A stretch of DNA of 64,000 nt from Cryptomeria japonica (GCF_030272615.1 NC_081410.1:228692915-228756914), one strand, 5' to 3'. Positions 27,201 through 42,200 are shown, counted from the first letter of the stretch. Translations and numbers: made by a program. The notes: generated from the letters alone by a model not told the origin.

Positions 27201-30200
27201 TAATCGATATGTATTAGTTAAGCCCGATAATCAGCAGTGTTCACCATTTAATATATCAACCGATATTAATCGGTGATCATAGTTTAATATATATCAACCG
27301 ATATTAATCAGTGATCACAGTTTAATATATCAACCGATAATAATCGGTAACCACAGTTAATATAATAACCGATATTAATCGGATTGCATACGTTTATAAT
27401 GTAAACCAATACCAATCGGTATTCTGTGCTGTGAGCATTGATTGAACTTTACAAGTATGATTGAAAATATACAAATGAAGAGTGATCATCAAATGAAAGA
27501 TTGAACATATACAAATGAAGAGTGATCATCAAATGAAGGAACAATAGCTTGAAGTTTTTCCTCATAGTTTATCGATAGGATAGATGATTGAATGAGAGAC
27601 TTCATTTATCTCTCATTCAATCATTTATCTTACCGATGCTATCATGCATTAACAATGGCATCACTGGTTTGGTGCTTTGAGCACAAGTTATTTGCTTACT
27701 CTCAATAACAATGGCATGGTGAAAGGCTTTCCCTCACTTCAAAAATATGAGTGCTATTTGTTCCAATTGTCTTGCTAACATTGTGCACCCTTCAATCCTA
27801 GAGAGCATTAAGCAAGCAAACCTTTAAAGCTGGTACATACCAATTTGTGTAGACCCATGGCACATAGTCTCAATAGTTTAAGGTACTTTTAGCTTTTTGT
27901 CACACAAGGAAAATGTGGGTCTGTTGCTTACAAATGAAAGATGAAGCTTTTTCCAACTTCAAAGAGTTTCAAACTCTTGTGGAAAAAGAAATGAATCGTC
28001 GTATTTTTGTGCTTCACTAAAATCAAGGAGTGAATTCACTTGCACAAAATTATCCACCTACTTTAAGGAAAATGTAGTTTGTTGTCAACTGGTCTCACAC
28101 GCCTCAATGAAATAGAGTTGCAAAATGATGTAACCGCATCATCATTTAGATGGTATGTAGCATGTTGAAGGATTCTTATTGGGGCATGCATATTGGGCCT
28201 AAGCTATGCATGCACCAATTTATCTTTTGAATTGCACATATATTGAAGCTCTTGATGGCACCACACCAAAGGAAGCATGGGCAAGAGTTAAACCATCTAT
28301 CTCTCATTTTTGTGTATTTGATTCCACAACATACATGCACATTACTAAGCAAGCAATAAAGAAGCTTGATGAGAAATCCACGAAATGTATTCTTCTTGGG
28401 TATAAAAATGAGTTGAAGGCCTATACACTTATGGATTTTACCACAAAGAAGATATACATCAGCAGAGATGTCATTTTTATGAGAAAAGTGAGTTGAACTC
28501 ACCTTCCATATCATCACTTGCTCCAAATAGTGCTCCTATATTTATATTGAACGAGAAAATTGATGATTCAGATAGGAATGTTGATGATCACTTTGACTCA
28601 ACACCCACAAATGTCACACAATCTATGCCCAAGTGGTGCATTAGTACCATTTGGGATGCAAAGCTAGATGGTGTCCCAGATACTTCAACTTCAAGACTGC
28701 AGACTCGCAACATAGCTCGCAATGAGGTAAATATAGCACAAATGAGGTCAATAGTTGATAATTGTGAACCTTCTACTCATAGTTTACATACTCGACTAGT
28801 CTTCAAGGTTTACTCGTCGAGTCTACATGGTGAGTTGTATGCAAGAACTTACTAAATGTTTTGGCGAGTCTGAGCTGAAAACTCACTACCATTGTCTACA
28901 AAAATAAAATATAGGCTTCATGCAGTTTAACACATTTAAAACCTTTCATTCACACCTCAACACACAAAATAGCAAGCAAGCATTCTTGTATTATTGAATT
29001 GAATTGAATTACTTCAATTTGTCTAAATTTGAAGATTGATTGAAATTTAAATGATTTACTCTGATTCGAATCATTCTTTTCCAGTTTATAATAAGAAAAC
29101 AAACATGACTAACTAAACCACAAACATCTAAGTGGTCAAATCGTCTTCTAAGAAAAATTTCCAAAACTAGTATGTCCCCAAAATAAATTTACTCATCAGC
29201 TACATAATCAATGTTGGATAAAGAAAAATAATTTCACAAGCCAATAGAAAGATGATATTATTATATTTTTATCAAATTTGCCAACTCTAATACCATTTAC
29301 CCTCTACCTCCTACTTTTCACTAGAACAAGTTAGACGAAATTGTAAAAACTTGTAATTTTTTACTTGCTTAATATACAACTTATGATCATGATTTTCAAA
29401 GACAATAACCATAAATTCATAATAGTTATCAATTAGCAGCTAGCTATGCTATCTTCTATCTAGCTCTACATGATGATTTGATTTTATAATCCATATGTAT
29501 TCAAGAATCAAATCTAATATAAAACACTTCCTCATGCTTTTTTAGACTCATTTGATACATTGCATAATTGCATTTTGCCAAAAAGCTATATATATATATT
29601 TTTTTTAAATTAAGTATTTTTTAAGTTGCTGAGTTTTTGTCAAGTTGAAAATTTTGGGCTTGTCAAGTACTCTCCAAATCTAATTTTGTGAACTATGCTT
29701 CTATTGTTCAAGAAACACTAAAATCTAACCCTTGGAAAGAGATTATGGATGTAGAATATCAATCCCTAATGAAAAGCAAGACTTAGGAACTCATTGATCT
29801 TCCACCAAGGAAGAATGTAAGCGGGTCTTTAAGACCGAATATAGGCAAATGGAAGTATAGATAAGCACAAGGAAAGACTTGTAGCTAATGGTTATGCCCA
29901 CAAAAAGGAATTGATTAAGAGGAGACATTTGCTTGACCAACAAAGATCAAAAAAATCATAATGATTTTTTCTCTAACTACATAGTTTAGATGGAAGGTGT
30001 ATCAAATGAATGTAAAGAGCACCTTTCTCAATGGAATCCTTAAAGAGGAGGTCTATATAACCCATCTAGAGGAATGTATTGCCCCTAGTAAAGAAGATAA
30101 GTTATTTAAACTTGTTAAGTCTCTCTATGGTTTCAAACATTCTCCTTGAGTCTAGTTTATCAAAATTGATAAACATTTTCTACAATATGGACTTACTTGG

Positions 30201-33200
30201 CATCCATATGATCCAAATCTCTACCTCAAGGAACAAGGGGAGAGGGGTGGTGGGGGGATTATAATTCTTATTGTATATGTTAATGATTTGGTCATCAAAG
30301 GTAGCTCAAAATATATGACTGACAAAACCAAGAATCATGTGAACAAGGTATTTATTATGATAGATCTTGACCTGTTACACTATTGTCTTGTCTTAAAGGT
30401 ACGGTAGCTGATCACCATATCTCTGTATCTCAAAGAAAATATGCCACAACCTTGCTTGAGAGGTTTAGAATGATGGATTGCAAACCCATGTCTACACCCA
30501 TAGAATCAAGATTGCAATTATTTATTTATAATCCATCTCCTCGAGTAAGTGCACCTCTCTATCAGCAATAGATTTGATGTTTGATTTATTTGACCTAAAC
30601 TAGTTTAGATATTAGTTTTGTTGTCAATTATCTTTCACATTTCATGCAAGAACCAAAATTGTGTCATTGGAAAGCAACAAAGTGTGTAGTAAGGTATATA
30701 TCCATGGTACCATGAATCACGGTTTGGAATACAAATGAATGATCAATTCTTCTTAATAGGGTATATAAATGCAAACTATGTAGGATCTATTGATGATAGG
30801 AAATCCACATCTAGATTTTTTTCCTCCGTAGGCTCAAGTCATATATCTTAGGGAAGTAGCAAGCAAGCCATGGTTGCTTCTTCCTCAACGAAAGCAAAAA
30901 TATAATGCAACAAGTGTATTAGCTTGTGAAACAATTTGGCTACATCGGATACTAGAAGGATTGGAAGTACCTCAAAAGCAACACACAATCCTCAATTGGC
31001 ACAATCAAAGTATTCTCAAGTTTTTTCATAGTCCAACATTTCTTGAACAAACCAAGCACATTGAAGTTGACCACGACTTCATATGAGAAACTGTTCACAA
31101 CACTACTATTCAACTCCCATTCTACTCTACTCAAGAACAATGTGTTGACATCTTCACCAAGCCTCTTGGGCATGTGAAGTTTGCAACTTTTCAGACAGAA
31201 TTCTCTCATTAGTACTTCAAAACAATAATTTAATATGGAAGGGAATGTTGGAATATTCCATCATTGTCTTCGTGTGGCTAACTTTTTTTGATCAATTATT
31301 GTGTGTTAGTGCTTTCAAGATATTTGTGAGTGGTTTGTTTTCATTTTGTATTATTTTTTGACCTTGTGAGTAATAGTTGATACATAGGACTAATACATTC
31401 TTATTCCAGTTTTGATGTAAGCAAGAGTTTTGTGATGGTATAGCTATGGCAATACTATTGTCCCATAATTTATACAAAAGTATTTGAATAATATTCTACT
31501 CTTTTTTTTAAAGAGAATGTAACATTATTTATGTTTGTTGAGTGAAACCGATAATAGAATATTGTGTATACTTACCTTTTTGATGTTTCACTTGAGTAAC
31601 AATATAAAAGCATTGATTCTAGATTAATTGGCATGCAAATATTCATTAATCATTTCTTCAATTCCATTTCATTACAGTGCAATTTGATTGAAAAAATCTT
31701 ACAAACAAAAAAACTCTTTCAATGTCTCATCACTAGATGCCTTAGCTATGATCCATCAATCTTGGGACACGCATATTTTACAAACACTGAAACCAAGAGG
31801 AACAATTCAATGGTAGTGGCAAATAATATTAAGAACATAGCAGTTATGAGTAGCATATGAAGTGCCTTCTAACTTCTCCCCCTCCCCCATTAGGAGAAGC
31901 GAGATCTTGAACTGAAGTTTGAGTGCCTAATGACCCTTACATCAATTGAAAGAAGAAATGACTATTGTGTGAGCCTTTCTAGTTAGGTACCTAAAGGCCA
32001 TTCTCCTTTGGTAGAGGGTCATAAAAATCCTTGACATATATTGAGATTCAATAGGTCATTCTATTGATAGTTATATCAAGGTTGACTTGATGCCTAGAGG
32101 AAGATGCTCAATTATTTGGGAAACCAATACTCTGCCCTTAATTAACCTGCTAAGACGTGGAAAAAATCCTATAAAATCAATACTCCTATGTGAAGATCTT
32201 ATTCAACTTGTAGAGATGCATAACTGACTAAGCCAAACTATCAATGTAAACCAGTTTATAATATCAGAGAAAATTCAAAAGAAAATTTAAGGAAACAATA
32301 GTCTCATTCCACCTATCACCGTTTTATGCATGAGTATCAAGAAAAGAGGTTTTTATTCAATTACTCTTGTAGTGATTAACTTCAAAACAGGGAAAATAAT
32401 TGAAGATAAACTTTCCATTTTAAATGTCCAAGTTATATGCACCAGCCTGTTGTCGTAGAAAAGGTAGGTTCACACCTATTTCATCACATGGGAAACAGAT
32501 GAGTGAAAATAATGCCATAGCAAAAAGATGCACAAATTAGTATTCAATTTAATAGTTTCAAACACAAATAAAATTAGAGGAATCAGAAGAGGCATAATAA
32601 GATCACTTGAATCCTTAAATAAATGGATTCTAAATGGATGCCTCATGTTGATCCCCAATAAGGTTTTCACCTTAAGAACAAGGCAGTCATGAAGTTTCAA
32701 GGGTGTGGGATAGGATGCAACCTGTGGAATGACCTCCAGGATTTTAGAAGTCAGCTCTTCGAATTTAAAGAGGAGAAAAGGGAAGTAATAAATCACAACC
32801 CAAATTAAAGGTTTCCAAAAATGGAAGCTTCAATGAACACAGAGCTCTTATAACACTTTAAACATTCCATGAAATGGCGTTAGAGAGTCTGCTTATTTTA
32901 CCAGTCAAGCACAGTATTCTATTTATCCATCATCTTTAGAAAGAGAATACGGCACACGAAGCAACAAAGGCATAAGGTGTCATATTCAGATCCTATTAAT
33001 GACGGTAGTGTAAAGGCCAAGTAAAACTATTAATCTAAACAGCTTTCTTGTGAATATGGTATAGTCTAGATGCTTTCTTTATGAAATATGAAAGAGTAAA
33101 TACTTAACAAGATCCAAATTTCATGAAAGAAAACTAGAGTAACAAAGACAAGACTGATTCCAAAAATCAGATTACAACAATAATCAGAGTATTATAATCA

Positions 33201-36200
33201 GTAAATTAAATCGGATTTACAACAATAATCAGATTATCATAAGCACTAAATTCATAGAAGAATTATTAGTTTAGTCATAAAATATTAAATATCTTTGGAG
33301 GACTCAACCATGGGAGAACAAGGGAGGGTGTGACTTTGATGGGGTGTCTTGGACCCTCTACCCTAGGCCCAAGACCGGATATAACATCCCTCTTGGCCTC
33401 ATGTGGCCCATGCCATTCATATGACGTGATCTACCAAGTAAGGTGTCCACTTTTCCATTATCTCCTCATGTTGCCAACCTTTTCCCTCTCTCTATGGTTG
33501 GTCTTCTTGCACCATAGTAGGGGAATGAGGCTGCAACAAGGTGCCCTAGAATGCCATCTCCTCTAGGCCCAAGGGCAGTACCCTTTGTACCCTCTTGGCC
33601 TCATGGAACCATCTAGTTCCCTCATAGAGATGGTGTATCATAGAGGAGTGCCCCATTACCGTACCCCTCTTGCAGGCCTACATTCCTTCCACCATGGCTG
33701 GCAGCACTCAGAAAATAAAAAGGAATACATAGCATAAGATTAACTGTAGGATGTCATTAAATCAAACTGATATTTGGATATGTATAAGCAACCATGATTG
33801 TAGTCACTAATAATAATAGATATGCAGACATATAATTATGCAGTCACAGTACTTGTTATGCCCATATAGAGAATTCATACCAAACTGTCTTAGTTAATTT
33901 CTCTGTTGTATATTCAACATCTGTAACGTCCCCTTTTTGGGATGAGATGGTTTATGATTTTATTAGCCTATTATTGGCCCTCGCAGGCTAAGACAGATGG
34001 TTAGAGGGTCCCAGTTGGCAGTGCAGGAGGCTTATTCCTATTTCGGAGGTCAGAAGTGTTCAAGATTGCTCTTCGTTTGGTTCAGTTTGGCACACTTACT
34101 ATTTATAGTAAGTCATCATTTCAGGAAAGTCATGGTTTCTTTTTATAGCAGGGACCCTGGACAGGCTATAATTGCAGTGTCGATCCCTTGCACAACTAAT
34201 TTGATCAGATAATGAGGGATTTACTATTTATAGTAAATCAATGGTTGTTAAAGAGGGGCCCTTACTATTTTTAGTAAGGCAGTTGGATGCGTAGTGGGAA
34301 CAATGGTTGACCTCCAGGTTCAGACGGGACAGAGAGATAATGAGTAATTAATGAGATATTAAAATTATAATGGCATTTAATGATATTATTTGCTAATGAT
34401 TATATTATAAAGTTATTATTTAACTTTATAAAATGTCATTATGAGTGGGGCCATTATAGCATTAAATGACTTTATGATATGTTGACATAAGGGGGGTGTT
34501 AAAATGTATTTAAGTCATTTGTTATAAAGTGACTTTATAAATTGACGATATAAAGTCACTTTAATTCATAAAGCTCTCATTGCTAAAAGTACAAGCATTC
34601 ACCGACTTAAGAAGCTATATAAGCAAGGCTATCCTTTCATTTGAGTTATGTTATGAGAATTGGATATTGAAACTATTTCTCCATTGTCGCTGGAAATCTG
34701 TGACTGGATATTCTAAGGACAAAAACACTTGGAATTAGTGAAGGCTGGACGGAAACCCATTCCTTCAAGATTGGTGAATTCAGACGGAGTTCACATCTGA
34801 ACTTAATGGTGGAATTTTGAAATCAAATAAGCAGTTTGAAGCAGACTTACCTTCAGTCCAAAATATGAATGCTGGAAGTCATTTGTTCATGGAGAAAATC
34901 GCAGGCCATGAAGCCCCAACAGAGTCTGAAATGATGGTGAAGTGCTGAAGAAGAACTCGATAAAGCTATAAGGGTAATCAAACCCTTCTTACTTGTGCAA
35001 AAATCATAAAACAGGGACAGCTGCTGTAGGTGATGATTGGAAGGCATTAAGAGCTGTTTGAAGTGTTATCTCTTCAACGATTCCCTTCAGCTTATTCCAA
35101 GTTCTATCTAGCATTGTAATTCAGCAAGGGTCACATTGCATCGCTGCCATTAATGTTGTTTTGCTATAGTCATTTGATGTCAATGTTCTTGAATGTCAAA
35201 TCGTTGTAATCAGATTAATGAGCATTGTAATCAGTTGTACGCAGATCAGAATTTCAGTGCTAAATATCAAGTTGAAGTTAAAAGGTTGCATGGCATGTGT
35301 TTTGACAAAATGTCTAAAAGCTGTGGCTTCATATTAGCATAAGTTTTAGTCCTAATAGAGTTGGTAGTTCACATGTCGATTGTTTGATATCATGTCATAT
35401 GGCTGTAGCTGTACATGCATTTCATTTTCAGTCACTTGGAGTCTTGAAGATTGCATGCTAAATGTTTGTAAAAATACCTCTTAGCTGTAGATGTTCATTA
35501 ATATAGCTGCATATCATTTCCAGCCATCATATAGTTTGAGGAAGTTAGAGAATTACCTTTCATTACATCCTAATTCATTTGCAGTCATTCGGCAAACTTA
35601 GTAAGTAATTTTATGCATCTTATCATCACTCTGAAAGGAGGAAACCAAACAAGAAAACATTTACCAGCTGGAAAGGGATTGTTTGCCAACTGTTTGACAA
35701 AATTTCTAAGTGTTTAAAACTGAAAATTTAAGTCAGAGCCAGCAAGGGTTCTTACAACATCTTATCCAATATACTCCTGCTAGGATTCCCCTTCCACTCT
35801 CCTTCTCAAATGAAACCTTCTCCCACTTATAACTTCCAATGTGAGGGAGAGTCACACCACTTCATCATGCCTTCCCTTTGCAAGGGTCACAACCTTTCAT
35901 AATTACCACCCCTTCAAAAGGTCATGACTTTTCATCATTTCTATCCTTCAAAGTCACTTCCTTATTTTCTGCCCATTATTTTCTTCTTCCACTAATCCTT
36001 CCTTAATCCCTATGTTCCATTATTTCTTCCTTTTCTCCATATCCCCCTCTCCATATTAATAGCTTACTCTTTTTATACCCTCATATCTCATTGAGGAGAC
36101 GCATCTCTTTGGAAAGAGATATACCTTTGAAAGGTCATGTCCCCTCATTGCTGTCTTACTACTTAAATCAGATCTGCACTTCTGATTGTATATTAACATT

Positions 36201-39200
36201 GCTCTTATCGCCTCCCTTTTATGCCTCATGTTTGAGGAGGTCACAAATTTTGATTTCATGCCTTTTGACCATTCATTTAAACTTACTAAGTTTTAATTAT
36301 TTTCTGTGTCATTTTTAGTTTTATTTTTATTCTTTTAATTTTATTATTGATATTTATCATTAAATCCTATTTCAAAATGGGGACATTACAAATTGGACAC
36401 CTATCATCATGAAAGGCCTCAATAATCCCTCTGATGGTGATGTTGAGATTGCAGATAATCAAGAAGAACTTAAGGAGGATTATATAGTCACATTTGTAGC
36501 TGTTACAACAAGGCTTTTTGCACAAGGAGTTGAATAACCAAAGTATTAATTTGAAGAGGCTAAATGTATATCTAAGAGCTATGAAATCAATGAAAATAAA
36601 TCAAGAACAAAATGCATTTGACATCAGTAGCACCAGCAAGTATGCTATTTACCATGACATATACATAAATTCTATGTATCTGGGAGAACTTTTCTTTCCT
36701 TGTTAGCAAGTTATTGAGTTTTATATCCCCTAATAGAAACCTAACTATAACAGCTTGGAAAGATTTCGCTTCTAAAGTGGTAGCTGCCTTCTATGTTCAG
36801 AAGAATAATGGTAATCGTTTATACTTTCTGACTACCTGGCTATACCATGCTCATTCTTCTGCTCATGATTGGTCATTTTGTCATACAATGCCAACTGGAA
36901 TTTCAAGGAGAGTGAGTTGTCAAATTTCGAAACAACTGTATCACTCCAGCAACAATGTAAAAGGATTGTTAAGCCTGTAAATCTATATCTTCTAATGAAA
37001 GGATTGTTAAGCATACAAGGCAGTAACAAATCCAAATCAGGTTTCAAGTTTTGGCCTTTAAAGCAAATAATCAAAACAAAAGGAATGCACTTTCAATTGA
37101 GAAAGAATTAAAATATTTTTATGCAAACAAGCAGCAAAAAATATCCTTATTAGATGAAAAGCCTTTTCTACCATACTTTCTCCTATAAAGTTTCATTTAG
37201 AATTCATGGTTCGCATGATAAAGATTGTAACTATATGTAAGATTTCATATTTTAGATTTCTCTTATGAGAACAAATGTTGTCTTTGGAGGGCAGGAAAAC
37301 CTTATACAAAGCTGAAACTTTAAACAATAAACTTAGAATATCCATATCCTGGAACTTACACAATCTTCAACAATAAAAACAAAGACCCTAGACAACAGGC
37401 ATGCCACCTTATTTTCAAACAGATGGCAAACAAGTAAGATAATACTTTCCTTGCAGCCATAAGCTTTTACTGGAGAATGCTTTATGGTATAAGGACCACC
37501 AAGGTTCAACTCTGTGAACAGAAAAAGGCAAGTGTCCAACGATTGCTCACTGACAAGGACATCCACCTGCAGAAAAATCATCACATTTGATGCTAGGATG
37601 CTGAAAAATATAAATTTAGGTTTATATATAGAGATTATCCATAAGTTTTCCTGTCAATATTTACGAATCACAGAGAAAGCTAAGCTTATCAAAAAAACAT
37701 TGTTTAAAACTTAAGTACAATATATGGCTTAATGTTTCTACCTTTTTCAATATAGCGCAAAAATAAATAGGTATCTTTCCAGATGTAACACTGCCCTGCA
37801 TCTGGTCTGCACCAACAACACGGTAGACCAAACCAATATCAACCGGATTCAACAGTTCTACCCTGCCAAAGAAAACCTCTGCATTACTGAATTGTTGACT
37901 TCATATTAGTCATAATTGTTCATTGACCTGACTTTTGATTATGAAACTAAATCAATTTTCAAAAAAAAAATATTTCATTATCTCAAGCTGTTTCAAATGC
38001 CTACCACATGTTTCTTTGAGCTTCATAAGTTTGAAGCGTGAACCGTAATGTACTTATAATCCTGAGCTTAGAAGAGCTAACTTGTAGCACATATTGAGCA
38101 CTATCCATACATGCTCGAAAAAGAGGGAAGAAATGACTCATCCCAGATGTCTCATAAAGTATGGTGACATCCAACTTTTCAACTATAACATTCACCTTTT
38201 CTAACCGTAAAACACTAGCCTTTGCCGCTAATTCATATGATGGTTGCCCATTTATAGATCCATCTCTCTCAGTTTCACCAGTTTGGAAATCAGCATGCTG
38301 AAAAGTCTTTAGTTTAAGTGGGTTTCCAGGCTTTTTGACCAACATTGGAAGCCCATTAACAAAAGCAAAACCACCATTACTCTTTTTGTTTACAAAATAA
38401 AGAGTCTTATCATACGAATGGCCACGAAAATCAAGCTCTTCCTCAGCATCCTCTTCCTTGTGCTTGAATGGAATACTGCACCAAAGTTCCCAGGCATTAT
38501 TCTTTGTACTTGAGACATCAATTAAGCTTGACCCAGGATGATAATGTACACAATAAGGTTCCCCGTCATGATTTCTTGCATGGACGGACAGCAAGGAAAA
38601 CCATAATTTTGACTTTTCATTGTACTTCACCTGCACAGCCACTAATTTATCAGTTTTACTAATAGGAGATTTGAGGAAAAAGTTAAAACACAAAACATAA
38701 AGAAAGAACAAACATTTTAAAAAAAAGGATGCCAATATAATAAAAACAAGAATATGTAGAATTTTCTTTCCCAAACTCCCTGAAGTGGGTAAAAAGAAGA
38801 GATGGACAGCTGCAGAAAAAAGAACTATAAAATAAGTACAAAGAAAATGGAAAAGTGTTGGTTCCAGAAAAATATCTAAAAGTCAAGGATGACAGAGATG
38901 GAAAGCATGGAAAATAGAACTGAGTTGCAAGAAATTGAAGTCATCGCTTTCAGCAAGGAATACATAAATCCCTTATATGAGGGTACAACTCCTGTCCAAA
39001 AAGCAAAAATGGTAAAATACAGCACTCTCAATAGAGTATATAAATCCCTTATATGAATCAGAAATTATAAAATTGAGATTCCGAAACAAACCAACAACAC
39101 TATGCTAAGGAACAAAATCATCATATTTGAAGCAGGTATTCATGCATGCAATTTGGAGGAGCTGCCATTATCTTAAGTCCAGATCTTACTATTGATGTTG

Positions 39201-42200
39201 CTACCTTCCCATGACTATCATTCATCTCTTTAGAAGCTGGTTGTTAATTTGGGAGTGTTGGGATCAATGCCTTGGGATATAAACTTATGTTTACTGCTTT
39301 GTGGAGTTTGCAGCCTGCTTTGTGAGGTATTCCAACTCTTTATCAGAGGTAAGATTCTTCTGTTTAGCCTGCTATGTGAAATCCAACTCTTTGTGAATAT
39401 ATTCTTTCCTTGTAACAGTCTAAAATACCTCCACCATGGGGGTTCTTCCCATACTGTGTTGGTTAAGTGGTGGTGGTTTTGTTGTGGCCACCAAGGTTCA
39501 AACCCCCACTAGGCCATTGTGATTGCAGGTTTGTGCCTTCACCGATCCATGGTGCTCACAGGTTTGAGCCTAAGCTTTGATAAATGGGGATGCCATCCCC
39601 TATTTGTGAGCTCACCAGTTCATAGTGCACATCAAAAGTGTTTCACGTGGGGCCCGAGGGCATGTCATGACAGCATCACTGGTCACATTAAAAAGTTTAC
39701 CAGGCACTCAGTTAAGAAAAAAAATAATAATAATTCGACCACTCTATACAAGGGTGCATGAAGAGTTCTTGAGATTCAAGCAGTCACATTAGGAAGAATC
39801 TCTTTCACTGCATTTTGAAATAGTCCCAGAACTGGCTGCAACCTTGCAAAATAGCCTATTAGAATTCCAGAAGTATCATGCTTGTGAACATTAGTTTACT
39901 TTCCTCAATATTTTATTAACTATCAGTTCAACTCCAGGATTTTTCACCTCTCAAAAATATCAGTTTACAATTCCAAGTATTTTACATCTAAAGTTGAAAG
40001 TTTAACGAAATGTCTATATCAAAACATTGTACAAATGTTTGAGATAATTCCTAGAATCAAAGTAATTATTATTTTTCTTTCTAAATTGTAACAAACTAGA
40101 TGGTTTACTACCAATTAAAAGTATCTTTGTTAATGTAGGAAGATCCCGAATGATTCATCGGTGGATCCATTCTTTCATTGTAATAAATCCTGATCAATTT
40201 ATCTGTTGGACCCTATTTTACTTTTAGCACATTTTCCTCAGGCTTGTATCATAATCAAGTGAATTGATCTACCATTTTTGCATTTATGCAATTCCACTTG
40301 TATTCAGCCAATTTGGCTTGATCAGAATTCACATTCACTATCAACCAGCTTGGCTCAATCAATTCTATGACTTTACTTGTATTGTAAATTGGTCAACTCT
40401 GTATGCTCTCACTTTGCCCACATTAGGAACTTGGTGATCCAAAAGAAATAGAAATTGAGAGATCACAAAATTTTGATATGCTTTTGAGCTAATACTCTAC
40501 AAAAGCTATTACATTTTCTGCAATAATTAGCACTCTCTATTTATAGCCTACAGTCAACTATTATGTAATGTCCCCGTTTCAGATTTACCTCATTTAGTCC
40601 TGAGAACAATTCCAATTCAAAATGAGAATTGTAATATGTAATTTCATTAAATCTGAAGACATTTCATTTTATATTTTTATCCTAAAAGTCTAAGACTAAT
40701 TCGGAGCATAGAACTTATCTTGATAGCTTTGACGGACTCTGCTATACTCCAATCTGCATACATTCTTCTTTGTAAATCTTCTATATATGCTTCAAAGTCT
40801 GCTCCAAAATTCTTTATAGATCTTCCACTGATCTTCTTAATACTTATCCTTTATTTCCAGGTGTGTGTGATCTAATTCATCTTCTCTTCTTCAATATAGA
40901 TCTTCAATGCTGTTCCAAACATCCCTCTAAACCATGTGTTGACTCTTACTATTGACCATGATTTACTGCAGCTTTTATCTGATTGGTATCCCATAAGTAG
41001 TGGAGAATGGGTAAAAAACATAAGTAATTTTCCCAAACAAAAATCTTGAATCTTCAACATGCTGTTAACTCCTCTTAGACCTTTGTTGACCCTTTGGTAA
41101 TGCTGATTACTCAAATCACAATCAATAATCAGCAGATTCCTTGTGAAAACTTAAAAGGGGCTGAAGTAATAAACACAACCAATATTTCAACGTCTTCCAA
41201 ATGGGTCCCATTCCATTTAGTGGAGCTGCTGCAAAAAACACAAAAAAAATTGTGGAATCTCCAAACTCTCTTTCTAAATGCTGTAGTCACCGTTTGAGGC
41301 TTCTTTTATTATAGGAATCAGAATAACAAGTATTCAGTTGCTGATTGTTTGGAGCACACAAAGCACTTTTGGCAAGCTTATTTTAATACTAATAAATCTG
41401 AAGTTTTATTGAAGTCCTCTTACTTAAATTCTGATATTTATGTAAGATCAAATGGTATTGGTAATAATTCAATTATTATCATCCCCAAAAACAACCCCCA
41501 CACGACTCCCTTCCTAATTTCCATTTTATATCTGCCTCAAGAGAGGTGATCTCCTCAAAAGACATTACTTTCCATTTGAATGGATCATGTCCCTAAACGT
41601 ATGTATCTTCTTCAAAGGAAGCAATCTTTGTAAACGATTTGTAATTTCCTTTAATTACCATCGGGTGGCAAAAAGTTAAAGAGTCGGTCTTTGCTTATTT
41701 TAATTAATAACCAGTTGACTTGTCTATTGATTACTTTAAATAACTAATTATTTAATTTGCTTTTTCTTTATCGCTGTATTTGTGTTACTCCAAATTAAAT
41801 AGTGTTTGTTAATCTTTATTAAAGCTGCCTCTTCAAACATATGATCGCTGCCTTTACTAAGAACAATCGTTGCCTTTTACTGATTATTAAGTCGCTTCTA
41901 ATGTTTTTGTGATCTCTGATATTAATGTATGTTTATACAAATTTCTGCCCTGAATGTCAGAGCTCTGAAAACCAAGTCTTCTCTTGTGAAAAATATGCCA
42001 AAAGATGCCAAAATGAAGCCTCCAATGTTGCTTTATTTCCACCAAACCCTATTCGAATGTTAAAGGGTGGCATCTTAAAACTTTCTTTTGGAATATTCTT
42101 GATTTATTATTCCATCTCCTTTCTCCTCCTTAACCGAACTTCTTCATGGACCTTTATTACATGTTATTTATCTTTTCCCCTTTTTAAAAACAACTTGACC

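Larger units (their letters stand above)
14606..27654 (-). mobile_element. Copia solo LTR split by insertions, TSD ATGGC
   Basis: Flanked by ATGGC at 14601-14605 and 27655-27659. The left piece (14606-14777) and right piece (27022-27654) align with the start and end of the LTRs of the copia element inside it (ATTCAATTT...GCAAGTTATATT; GCAGGTGAGAGGAGCATTT; GAGGATCAAGCAATGCCTTGA; CATTCAATCATTTATCTTACCG). Removing the insert leaves about 805 bp with no internal domain, so it is a solo LTR. Its first dinucleotide on the plus reading is TA, a decayed TG. Confidence 0.82.

Noticed and set aside
30650-30690. TGTCATTGGAAAGC after AATTG as a partner end for the LTR at 36390
   Set aside because: It lies in the copia RT/RNase H reading (LCHWKATKCVVRY) and does not resemble the LTR family end.
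38631-38886. Hydrophobic minus-strand frames that look like membrane segments
   Set aside because: They lie upstream of the exon c acceptor at 38631. Exon b joins exactly at that AG, so this is T-rich intron.
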